This document shows positions 23,263 to 31,569 of a DNA stretch of 49,266 bases, in pieces (the first letter of the stretch is position 1; every line of letters begins with the position of its first letter). The stretch spans positions 1 to 49,266 of the forward strand of contig JAUXFM010000006.1 in assembly GCA_030622955.1 (NCBI GenBank), in the 5' to 3' direction. The position numbers and the translations under genes are program-made. Source of the stretch: Lentisphaerales bacterium. GTDB taxonomy: Bacteria > Verrucomicrobiota > Kiritimatiellia > JAUXFM01. The notes beneath the pieces were generated by a model. That model was not told the DNA's origin. It did no database searches and saw nothing but the letters and a program-made list of their open reading frames with translations.

Positions 23263-24411
23263 GTGCCATCGAAGACATGTCTGTTGATACTCAAGAATCT
23301 TCTTAGATCGAAAACCAGATTCTTGATATCCCTGCTTGGTTGTACGATCGCCGGTGCGGTTATATGTTTCTTCCTGTCGGCTGAACGCAGCTTGAACAGG
23401 GTGACCAATATCGCAGGGCGGGACGCTAATCTTATTATGCGTCAGAAGGATCGTTTCTGACCCACCGCAAGCAAAGTTCCGGATTCTGTGGTGCCACAGA
23501 TTCGGGCGCTTCCACAGGTCGTGGAGGTCATGCCGGTGAGGTTGACGATGACCTCCTGTCAGTCCAGTACTGACGTTATTGCCATGCACGGAGTGGACAA
23601 GGAAATATTCGGGCTCTTCCACAACTACGATCTGGATGACAAAACGATAGAAGCGTTCAGGTCTGACAAGGCAGGCGCGATTGTAGGCGAAAAGATTGCC
23701 CAGCGCTATGATTGGGAGGTTGGCCAGCATGTCACTCTCGCCGAACTGAATGGCATCAGCTTCAATATTCATGGGATCTTCTCCATGGACGGAGCTGCTG
23801 ACGATTTCATCATAGTAACTGGCAGGAAATTTCTGCAGGAAGCAGATAACGAGCAGGGCCTGTCGCACTATGTTCTGATCAAGGCCAGGGATGGCCTGGA
23901 TCCGGCGGCTGTCGGGCGTGAAATCGATGATCTGCCATTGGTTGTCGAAACGACGACACTTGGAGAGGGTGCGCATATTGCTACCGTGTTGGCTCAGCTT
24001 TCGGATTTGGTAAAACTGAGTCGCGGCATCATCTGCGTAATAATTGTTGTCATATTGATCGCGATAGGGAATGCCATTTCGATGGCTACTCGAGATCGTG
24101 CGCGGGAGTTCGGCATACTCCGAACGCTTGGCTTTCAAAAACGCACAATAGTGATGATGGTGCTGGGCGAAGGTGTCATTCAGGCCGTTATCGGTGGGCT
24201 TATTGGATGTGCAATGGTGCAGGTGATGGATGCCGGCAATTTCGTCAAGGAACTGGCTACCTGCAGTGTTTCCATGGAATTCTCAGCAGGACCCATCGAA
24301 TGGATTGCTGCCATATCGACTGTTGCCGCGGCCGCTGCCATCGGCAGCATGTTGCCGGCATGGCGCTCTGCCCAACTTGATATCGTCACTGCACTGCGTC
24401 GTCAGGATTGA
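23263..24411 (+). CDS. FtsX/MacB-type ABC permease with in-frame UGA: predicted selenoprotein (Sec66)
   Basis: A GTG start behind GGAGGAGG opens a frame that runs 65 codons to TGA 23458-23460 and continues in the same frame for 316 more codons to TGA 24409-24411, giving 382 residues. The first part holds the first membrane segment (about 20-40). The second holds the periplasmic domain and three C-terminal membrane segments (LVKLSRGIICVIIVVILIAI, then around 290-320 and 345-370). Neither piece alone is a complete FtsX-type permease. The site reads KDRF-U-PTASKVP; related permeases, from memory, have Cys there (NRFCPATS-like). Cys99 in MTSCQSSTD could pair with Sec66 in a selenenylsulfide on the periplasmic side. 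selA, selB, selD and selC flank the operon. The alternative is a nonsense mutation. Confidence 0.82.
23458..23506 (+). promoter_or_regulatory. UGA codon and SECIS-like hairpin
   Basis: Downstream of TGA 23458-23460, bases 23479-23490 pair with 23495-23506. The upper stem is 6 bp (85-90 with 95-100) and two internal mismatches separate two further 2-bp blocks. The apical loop is GUGC, or GGUGCC if the top pair opens. It begins 29-30 bases after the UGA and has G in its first positions, as bacterial SECIS elements do. The element lies entirely in coding sequence. Confidence 0.65.
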
Positions 24412-24416
24412 AGCTT

Positions 24417-25574
24417 ATGCTGAACTTACCGCTATCATATTCATTGAGAAATATACGAAGGCGGCCATGGCGGTCGGTAATAACGGTCACGGGCGTTGCA
24501 GTTGTCGTTTTTGCGGCCGTGCTCATGTTGTCGCTGTCTCGCGGGCTGAGCAGCAGGCTCGACGTGACGGGGGATGCTGCAAATCTCCTGCTCATAAGCC
24601 AAGAGGGACAGAACATCATGTTCAGTTCCATTTCCGAAGAAGAACTCGTGGAACTTTCCTCCTTGCCTGGCCTGGCATATAATAACGACGGCGAGCCACT
24701 GATTTCCGGCGAGGTGATGCATAACCCGCTTCTTCGGGTCGACGGGGTCGCTGCGCCGATCGGCTTAAGGGGTGTGAATCCCATCGCTTATGAAGTGCAT
24801 AGTAGCCTCAGGGTTGTCGAGGGTCATCTTCCCGAGGAAGAGAACGAGGTGATTGCCGGTCGCTCAGCTCATATCAAGCTCGGGGTAGAGGAGGAGGCGC
24901 TTGCTGTCGGAAAGACGGTACTGTTCGAAGACAGGGAATGGATCATTTGCGGCCGGTTTGAAGATGGTGGCTCTTTGATTGAATCAGAGCTCTGGATGAA
25001 TGAGACAACCTTGAAGGATCTACTGCATCGCAGAACACATACCTTCGTGGTAATGCGCCTCGAAGATTCGGGTAAGATGCCGGCAGCATTGCAGATGTTT
25101 AGGGAAACTGGCGCATTCGAGCGGTTTTTCAAAGGCTGGTCTGAAAAGGAATATTATCAGCAGTTTGCCGCTTTTCTTGGATGGGTCTTCTCCCTTTCAC
25201 TCCTCATGGTTATTGCGGTAACCGTTGCAGGTGCCTTGATCGGTGCGAATACAATGTACACAGCAGTCATGAACCGGATGAAGGAGATTTCGACTCAGCG
25301 CATCCTGGGGTTCGGGAAGCTCGATATTCTAGTCTCACTGTTGACCGAATCGCTTGCGCTAGCGTTGATAGGTGGTGTCATGGGCGTTGTCGCTGGATTG
25401 TTCATTAATGGATTGCCTCTGAAACTTTCCTATGGCGCATTCTATCTTGTTGTCGACTGGATGGTCATTGCCGGCGGCATTGGGCTGGCAGTCTTCATTG
25501 GCGTTGTGGGTGGCCTCTGCCCAGTCATAAAAGGGCTGCGCATGAGCGTTGTGCAGGGCTTGAAGTATGAATAG
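24417..25574 (+). CDS. FtsX/MacB-type ABC permease, second subunit
   Basis: A 385-residue permease with the FtsX topology: an N-terminal membrane segment (SVITVTGVAVVVFAAVLML), a large periplasmic domain, and three C-terminal segments (FSLSLLMVIAVTVAGALIG, ALIGGVMGVVAGLFI and MVIAGGIGLAVFIGVVGG). The cytoplasmic coupling motif MNRMKEISTQRILGFGK contacts the ATPase. ATG 24417 has AGGA upstream; TTG 24408, overlapping the previous stop, is an alternative. It is probably the heterodimer partner of the Sec permease. It has no in-frame UGA. Confidence 0.92.
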   Translation: MLNLPLSYSLRNIRRRPWRSVITVTGVAVVVFAAVLMLSLSRGLSSRLDVTGDAANLLLISQEGQNIMFSSISEEELVELSSLPGLAYNNDGEPLISGEVMHNPLLRVDGVAAPIGLRGVNPIAYEVHSSLRVVEGHLPEEENEVIAGRSAHIKLGVEEEALAVGKTVLFEDREWIICGRFEDGGSLIESELWMNETTLKDLLHRRTHTFVVMRLEDSGKMPAALQMFRETGAFERFFKGWSEKEYYQQFAAFLGWVFSLSLLMVIAVTVAGALIGANTMYTAVMNRMKEISTQRILGFGKLDILVSLLTESLALALIGGVMGVVAGLFINGLPLKLSYGAFYLVVDWMVIAGGIGLAVFIGVVGGLCPVIKGLRMSVVQGLKYE

Positions 25575-26862
25575 GCGATTGGCCCTTGTTATGTCCGCAA
25601 TCTTTCTTTCAGTTGCCGGCCTGGCTGCGGCTGAAACAGAGCGCAGGAACTCGCAGCCGGCCATCCACGACAAACTCAGCCCGGAAACAGCCATTGAATT
25701 CGCCTGGCATCATCATCCGATCATGGCGAGTGCAAGGGCGCAGGTTGCAGCGCAGCATGGGCGTGAGGTCCAGGCTGCTTTATGGCCCAGGCCTGAGCTT
25801 GGCGCATTACTCATTGAGGAAGATGAGAAGACAGAACGCCAACTTTCAATTTACCAGAAACTGGAGCTGGGCGGGAAGCGTTCAGCACGTGTATCGGTCG
25901 CGGCTGCATCGGCATTCCTGAGCGAAACGGACAGGGCAGATGCATGGAGAAATCTGCGTGCCGAGATCATTGAGGCATTCGCCAGGCTTGCATATGTGCG
26001 CGAGTTGGTCGAAGTGACGGGCGAGCTTGAGAGAATAGGCGAAGAGCAGGCTCAGTTGGCAGCAGCACTATTGAAAGCAGGTAAGCTTTCCGAACAGGTG
26101 CTGCTCAAGACGAAACAGAGATCCGCACTTGCCGCGGCTGCAAGTGATAATGCCGGTAAGCTGTTGAAGGATGCTGAACGACAGGTCTTGATCGCAATGG
26201 GCGCCCCGGCCGACAGTCCAATGCCAGGCGAGATAGACTGCAACCGCAGCGGTTCTGATGAAGCTCTTCCTGCATTCAAGGAGTTGCTGCAACTTGCCTT
26301 CACGAACAACCCGGCGATGACGGCGAGTAGGGCGCGTGTCATGATTGCAGATTCACTTCATCGTGTTGCACGGGCCTCGCGCTGGTCGGATGTGACGCTC
26401 ACGGCTGGCTACAAAAGCATCTCGAAAGAAGAAGGACTGGATAGTACAGCTACAATAGCCGGCCTTTCGATGGGGTTGCCAATCTGGGACAGGTCGCAGG
26501 GCGACATCGCCGCCACCAGGGAGCTCTCCCTGTCGGAGAAGAGTGCGCAAGAGTTGACAATGCTTGATGTTGCCGCCCTGGTCTCGAAGCTGCATGCAGA
26601 ATATGAGGGGCGAGTGAGAGACGAGAAGACCCTCGCTGCCGAGGTCCTGCCGATCGCTGAAAAGCGATACGCGTTGATACGTAACAGGCACGACAACGGC
26701 AAGATCGGTAAGGGTGAACTTCTCAGGGCACAAGCTGAATTGGAGGAAACGATGCTTGAGCATGCGCGTGCCAAACTCATGCTGGCCATTGCCACCGCAG
26801 AGATAGAGAAAGCCGCTCTTGGCGCCGCGATCCCGGGTGAGAACGCTTCGGATAGGCAGTAG
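25567..26862 (+). CDS. TolC/CusC-family outer-membrane efflux protein
   Basis: The 431 residues begin with a signal peptide (MNRRLALVMSAIFLSVAGLA, cleavage near AAAE) and show the two-repeat TolC layout: SPETAIEFAWHHHPIMASAR in repeat one and AFTNNPAMTASRARVMIADS in repeat two, each followed by long helical stretches and beta-strand pairs (YQKLELGGKRSAR; AGLSMGLPIWDRSQGD). The product forms the outer-membrane exit duct. The ATG overlaps the previous stop. It completes a five-gene tripartite efflux operon. Confidence 0.93.
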   Translation: MNRRLALVMSAIFLSVAGLAAAETERRNSQPAIHDKLSPETAIEFAWHHHPIMASARAQVAAQHGREVQAALWPRPELGALLIEEDEKTERQLSIYQKLELGGKRSARVSVAAASAFLSETDRADAWRNLRAEIIEAFARLAYVRELVEVTGELERIGEEQAQLAAALLKAGKLSEQVLLKTKQRSALAAAASDNAGKLLKDAERQVLIAMGAPADSPMPGEIDCNRSGSDEALPAFKELLQLAFTNNPAMTASRARVMIADSLHRVARASRWSDVTLTAGYKSISKEEGLDSTATIAGLSMGLPIWDRSQGDIAATRELSLSEKSAQELTMLDVAALVSKLHAEYEGRVRDEKTLAAEVLPIAEKRYALIRNRHDNGKIGKGELLRAQAELEETMLEHARAKLMLAIATAEIEKAALGAAIPGENASDRQ

Positions 26863-27000
26863 CTTGTTGTCAATTGGATTCCTTTCCCCCGTATGGCTTG
26901 CACGAATATACCCATGAGCAGCAGCTCTGCCATTCGGTGCTCCGGCTTGCTACAGCTATCAGTCCGTGATAAGCTTCTGTCTTCATTGGCAAGGGAAAAT

Positions 27001-27097
27001 GGGAGTGAATAGGTACCTGGTGGGCCTCCTGGACTTCAAATCCAGTGTGGGGCTTTAAACGGCCTCGGTTGGGTTCGATTCCCACTCACTCCCGCCA
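27001..27097 (+). tRNA. selC: tRNA-Sec (anticodon UCA), CCA encoded
   Basis: An 8-bp acceptor stem pairs GGGAGTGA (27001-27008) with TCACTCCC (27086-27093), followed by discriminator G and encoded CCA (27095-27097). The anticodon arm is CTGGA-CTTCAAA-TCCAG with anticodon TCA, a long variable arm follows, and the T loop reads TTCGATT. The 97-base length and extended acceptor are diagnostic for bacterial tRNA-Sec. It lies 138 bases after the efflux operon and may be transcribed from its own promoter or by readthrough. Confidence 0.97.
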
Positions 27098-27207
27098 TGA
27101 AGCGCGAAACTCGAAACAAGCTACCAATGGATGTTATCTGTCATCCGAGACGCGATCAATGTTACTGCGTATCTTGATTCTTGTGGATTCGGATTTGCAG
27201 CTTTAAG

Positions 27208-29751
27208 ATGCCTAAAAACGATAATCGATTGATGCTGGCTCTTCTGTTTGCGGGCGCTGCCGGGCTCGGATGCGAATTGCTCTGGCTCCGCGTCCTGAGC
27301 ATTGTTATTGGCAGCGAGACACTCGCAGTCTGGGGGATACTGTTTGGCTTCATGGCAGGGCTGGGACTCGGTACGTGGCTCTTCGGCCGCCTTGCCTACA
27401 AATTAAAGAATCCCGTAAAGCTGTTCTTTGTCCTTGAACTTACTATTGCCGGCATTGCTGCGATAAGTCCCTTCGCGATACATTTACTCATGCGTCATCA
27501 TTCACTTGGGTTCGGGGGCACAGACCAATCACAAATCCAAATGGTCTTGTCTACTATGCTCATTGCGGGGCTGGTGCTGCTTCCCGGCACATTATGTATG
27601 GGAGGAGCTCTGCCACTACTGGTGGAGGCCAGGCGTAGATGGGCAACGCCCGTTGAAGACGGTCGCGGCGTAGGCCGACTCTATGCGGCCAACACTTTCG
27701 GTGCAGTTGTGGGGATATCTGTATCGACATACGTTTTGCTGCCGGCAATGGGCCTTTCCTGGGGTGGTGTAGCGATCGGGGCTTTTGCCGTGGTCGCTGC
27801 CCTGCTCGTTCTTCCATGGATGAAGGATCTGCCGCCAAAGGCTCGAGTGCTTGCCGACCCCGGTAATTCAACATCCTGGATTGCGTTCCTGCTTCTGATC
27901 GTCACTGGGGCGGCGGGGATAGGACTTGAGGTCACGGGGCTGCGTATTCTCGGGCAGTGCATGCAGAATACCGTTTACACGTTTGCGAACATATTGATCG
28001 TATACCTGCTTGGAACATCTCTCGGTGCCTGGCTCTATCAGCGGCAGGCGGGCCGTGTCACTACCACAAACAGTCATTCAATAACTGCCATGTTCTGCCT
28101 GCTATTAACAGGGGCAGTGTTCCTGGCCGGATACATGATGCACTTTGCGCCGGGCATTATGTCACGCATCAGCCCTGAGGGAGCGCCCTACATTCTCCAT
28201 CTGCTGGCCGAGTTCGTCGTGGCTGTCAGTGTATTCGCCATGCCAACTGTTCTTATGGGAGCATTATTCACGCATCTTGTGGCGCCATTTGCGCCTTCAT
28301 GTTTCGGCAGAGCCAATGCCCTGAACATGATCGGTGCCGCCATGGCGCCGTTCCTGTTCGGTGCCTGGGCAATTGCCAGGCTTGGCTATCGTGAAGCGTT
28401 TTGCATGAGTGCCTATCTCTACATCGGTGCGTTCTTTTTGCTTGCCGCATTTGGCCGGGTGAAGCGAGCGCCATTATGGTGCCTCTGCCTAGCCGTATTG
28501 ATGTGTCGCGTGATTGTGCCCACATCGATGTCACTGATGGCCGATCGGGACGGATGGTCTGTTCTCAAACGTTACGAAACCGTATACGGTGCAGTTGTTG
28601 TGACCGAGTTCAATGATTACGGCTATCGTGAACGGCGGTTGCAGGTAGACCAGCATTTCATGATGGGAGGTGGCCCCGGATTCGCAGATCAACGACTCGG
28701 ACATCTGCCATTCATCCTGGCATCCCACCCGCAGAGGGCGTTGTTTCTGGGGGTAGGCACGGGTGCCACGCTCAGTGCGATCAGGTCCTACCCGCTTGAG
28801 CATGTGGATGCAGTGGAGCTTGTTCCTGAAGTCATAGACGTGATGCACTACTTTGAAGATGGCAACAGGACCATCGACAAAAGAGAGAACGTTCAGTTTC
28901 ATGTCTGCGATGCTCGGCGTTTTGTCATGGCAGCAACCGGGAAGTACGATGTGGTAGTAGGTGACCTGTTTCACCCTGCGCGTGACGGAGCCAGTCACCT
29001 ATTCTCCCTCGAACATTTCGAGGCCCTGGACGGGATTCTTTCGGACGGAGGTCTCTTTGCGCAGTGGCTTCCGCTCTACCAGTTTGATGAAGCTACGACG
29101 CGGAGCGTTGTAAGGACCTTTGTCGAGGTGTTTTCGGAAGCATACTGTTTTCTGGGCATCTACAATGCCGATGTGCCTTCCATGATGCTGCTCGGACGCG
29201 CAAGTTCAGGCGATGGAAAGTTGCTTCAGCTCGATCCTGAATGGATGACGGAGAGTTTTCAGAACGGGGCGAGCTATGCCTTCGAGAGTTTTTCAGACAT
29301 ACTCGGATCCTATATGATGGATAGGGAAGGTCTGCTGGCCTATGCAGGAGAAAGCAGGCGCAATACTGATATGATGCCCAGGATCCTCTTCGATGCGCCG
29401 CGTGCGATCTATGAAGGAGGCCCTGCGATCAAGTATTCCAGTCTTGAATCACTGTTGCCCTACAGGAAGACATGGCCGGATCAACTGATCGCGAATATAC
29501 CAGGTGAGCATATTGATGCATTTAAGGAACATGCCGAAGCTTACAGGACTGCTGTCGGACTGTATCTCGAGGGAGATATCCTCCGTGTCAAACAGGGGCA
29601 GGTGTCGCAAGATACGCTTAAGCTATGGTTGGGCGCCTATCGCACGCAGCCGGACTTCTCCGCTGTTCGAGGGGCTCTCCACAGGGCTGTCCAAGAGAAA
29701 CCGGATTGTGCCGAGTTCGTTCACTCTGGTATGATGCTGGCCAGAGAATGA
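27208..29751 (+). CDS. Polytopic membrane protein fused to spermidine-synthase-like domain
   Basis: An 847-residue protein. Residues 1 to about 450 contain around a dozen hydrophobic segments (for example LMLALLFAGAAGLGCELLWL at the start), the transporter-like part of fused SpeE proteins. Residues about 470-700 form a spermidine-synthase-like class I fold: RRLQVDQHFMMGGG, ALFLGVGTGATLSAIRSYP, VDAVELVPEVID, DVVVGDLFHPARDG and FAQWLPLYQF. A helical tail of about 140 residues follows. Such fusions are common in bacteria, but their substrates are mostly unknown. The start is ATG 27208. The TGA overlaps the next ATG by 4 bases. It lies between selC and the convergent reductase operon. Confidence 0.85.
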   Translation: MPKNDNRLMLALLFAGAAGLGCELLWLRVLSIVIGSETLAVWGILFGFMAGLGLGTWLFGRLAYKLKNPVKLFFVLELTIAGIAAISPFAIHLLMRHHSLGFGGTDQSQIQMVLSTMLIAGLVLLPGTLCMGGALPLLVEARRRWATPVEDGRGVGRLYAANTFGAVVGISVSTYVLLPAMGLSWGGVAIGAFAVVAALLVLPWMKDLPPKARVLADPGNSTSWIAFLLLIVTGAAGIGLEVTGLRILGQCMQNTVYTFANILIVYLLGTSLGAWLYQRQAGRVTTTNSHSITAMFCLLLTGAVFLAGYMMHFAPGIMSRISPEGAPYILHLLAEFVVAVSVFAMPTVLMGALFTHLVAPFAPSCFGRANALNMIGAAMAPFLFGAWAIARLGYREAFCMSAYLYIGAFFLLAAFGRVKRAPLWCLCLAVLMCRVIVPTSMSLMADRDGWSVLKRYETVYGAVVVTEFNDYGYRERRLQVDQHFMMGGGPGFADQRLGHLPFILASHPQRALFLGVGTGATLSAIRSYPLEHVDAVELVPEVIDVMHYFEDGNRTIDKRENVQFHVCDARRFVMAATGKYDVVVGDLFHPARDGASHLFSLEHFEALDGILSDGGLFAQWLPLYQFDEATTRSVVRTFVEVFSEAYCFLGIYNADVPSMMLLGRASSGDGKLLQLDPEWMTESFQNGASYAFESFSDILGSYMMDREGLLAYAGESRRNTDMMPRILFDAPRAIYEGGPAIKYSSLESLLPYRKTWPDQLIANIPGEHIDAFKEHAEAYRTAVGLYLEGDILRVKQGQVSQDTLKLWLGAYRTQPDFSAVRGALHRAVQEKPDCAEFVHSGMMLARE

Positions 29752-31532
29752 AAAGATACCGAAAGAACCATCTGAGTGCGCTGATTGTGGGCTTGTGGCT
29801 CATATCTATTACAATACAAGCGCATCCGATCACCACGGCCAAGTGCCATGCTTTGATCACGACCAATGAGGTCAGCGTGGCTATCTCGGTCTACCCGGAG
29901 AGCTTCTACTATTTTGGTGACCTGGAGATGGATGAAGAGCCTGTCGCAAAAGGATCGGCCATCAAGAAAGCCATTGAGTCACACAAGGAGTTCCTGCTCA
30001 AGTACTTCACAATTGAGAATGTGAGCACCCAGAAGCTTGCAGGGACTATTGTTAGTGTAGATTCGTCCAAGGCCGCAGAAACGGGCATTTCACTTGATGA
30101 AATGCTCGCCGCAGAAGATGACCCAACGGTTTACTTAATCTCTTATCCGCTGAAATCGCCACCCCATGTTTTGGTCATGTATCAGGATTTCGGCGGGGAG
30201 GATTGGATGTTCCCTTCCATGATGGAATTGACGGTACAGCAGGAGGGGCTTCCTGATGGCAAGATGGAAGTTCTCGATCGTGGTGTTCCCAAAGTAGTTG
30301 GATTCAACTGGGTGCAGGGCGTGGGCGACAAGGAATTAACTAAAAAGGAACTTGAGAAGCTTCAGAGCGATGCACTCGAACGGGCACTTGGCATTGCCAG
30401 CCATGGCGGTGTCTATTCCTTTATCTATATTGCTGATGCCGAAGTGCGACATGAAATCCTTCTTCCGTTGCGGACACTTGAAACATGGCAGCCGATAGCC
30501 AGAAAAGACAATCAGATCCTGGAGATTGCTGAACAAGTTGCCGCAAAGGAGGTCGTCAGGGAATTCTTCAATGGCATGAACCCCGTGACAATCGATGGTA
30601 TCGAGGTTCAGCCTGTTCTCCAGCGCCTGGATTTCTACGATATCGACACCAGAGATCTGGCGCTGCAGATGGAGCCGAAGCGCTTGAGGGCGATGATGAC
30701 GCGTGTTGGGATCATCCTTTCATACAGCACCAAGGGCCCACCTGATGAGATCACCGTCGATTGGACTATGTTTGACGATTCGCTCTGGAAGCTTCAATCA
30801 GTTGCTGTTTTCGAGGACGAATCTCGCAAACACGTGTTTGAGGTGGGCGCGCCTCCTTTCAAGTGGACGAGAGAAGGGAAGAAGGCCCGGGCCAAGGTGG
30901 AAGAGGTGGCGGTCGTAGCGCCGCAGGCATCATCAGCTCTAGTCGTGTCAATATTGGCAGCGCTTTGTGCGGTGGTTGCAACCGTTGTCCTTGCAGTGAA
31001 GAGATCGCCGGCAAAACGCTACCTGTTGCCGGTCCTGTTCGTGATCGTGGCTCTGGCCGCAATGCCTGTTATCAGGGAGAGAATCGGTGGGGTTGCGAGC
31101 ATGTCAGAGGATGAAGCAGGCGCAATCTTCACCGCACTCCACAGGAATGTTTACAGAGCATTCGACTACAGTGAAGAGAGCGATATATATGACGTGCTTG
31201 CGAGAAGTGTCGATGGCGAGCTGCTCGAGGATCTTTATTTGCAGATACGTCGAGCATTGGTAATACGCGAACAGGGCGGGGCAGTATCGCGTATCCGGAA
31301 GGTCGACATCCTTCAAGGTGACATGGCGTCGCTTGATGGCGAGGGCTTTGCATATCGCTGCAAGTGGCTTGTGGAGGGGACTGTTGAGCATTGGGGTCAT
31401 ATTCATACCCGGCAGAATCAATACGAGGGACTGTTCCAGATCCGACCACGCGACGATGCATGGCGAATCGTAGGATTGAAAATGCTGTCGGAAGAACGTG
31501 TCGGATCAAAGATCAGCTTACGACGATTCTGA
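29748..31532 (+). CDS. Unrecognised large membrane-anchored protein (594 aa)
   Basis: No family is recognised. It starts with a signal-peptide-like segment (LSALIVGLWLISITIQAHPI), then a mostly periplasmic region of about 360 residues. Two adjacent hydrophobic segments follow (SALVVSILAALCAVVATVVL and YLLPVLFVIVALAA, about 395-440). The last 150 residues are a soluble domain (FTALHRNVYRAFDYSEESDI, EGLFQIRPRDDAWRIVGLKM) that resembles small cone-shaped or NTF2-like folds. The 4-base overlap with the spermidine-synthase fusion indicates a functional pair. It ends at a hairpin shared with the opposite operon. Confidence 0.75.
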   Translation: MKRYRKNHLSALIVGLWLISITIQAHPITTAKCHALITTNEVSVAISVYPESFYYFGDLEMDEEPVAKGSAIKKAIESHKEFLLKYFTIENVSTQKLAGTIVSVDSSKAAETGISLDEMLAAEDDPTVYLISYPLKSPPHVLVMYQDFGGEDWMFPSMMELTVQQEGLPDGKMEVLDRGVPKVVGFNWVQGVGDKELTKKELEKLQSDALERALGIASHGGVYSFIYIADAEVRHEILLPLRTLETWQPIARKDNQILEIAEQVAAKEVVREFFNGMNPVTIDGIEVQPVLQRLDFYDIDTRDLALQMEPKRLRAMMTRVGIILSYSTKGPPDEITVDWTMFDDSLWKLQSVAVFEDESRKHVFEVGAPPFKWTREGKKARAKVEEVAVVAPQASSALVVSILAALCAVVATVVLAVKRSPAKRYLLPVLFVIVALAAMPVIRERIGGVASMSEDEAGAIFTALHRNVYRAFDYSEESDIYDVLARSVDGELLEDLYLQIRRALVIREQGGAVSRIRKVDILQGDMASLDGEGFAYRCKWLVEGTVEHWGHIHTRQNQYEGLFQIRPRDDAWRIVGLKMLSEERVGSKISLRRF

Positions 31533-31540
31533 TCGTTGCT

Positions 31541-31560
31541 CGCGGGAATGGTTCCTCGCG
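31541..31560. terminator. Hairpin between convergent genes
   Basis: CGCGGGAA-TGG-TTCC-T-CGCG forms an 8-bp stem with one bulged T. It lies in the 37-base gap between two converging genes, a position expected for a bidirectional terminator. No long T-run follows. Confidence 0.45.
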
Positions 31561-31569
31561 CCGCTGCTA

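Noticed and set aside
24409-24411. Stop of the Sec permease as a further readthrough point
   Set aside because: The next permease begins at once with its own start in another frame, and the protein already ends at the normal family length.
26863-27000. Promoter of tRNA-Sec in the gap after the TolC-like gene
   Set aside because: Several weak -35/-10-like hexamers exist but with spacing of 14-19 bases; none is good enough to report.
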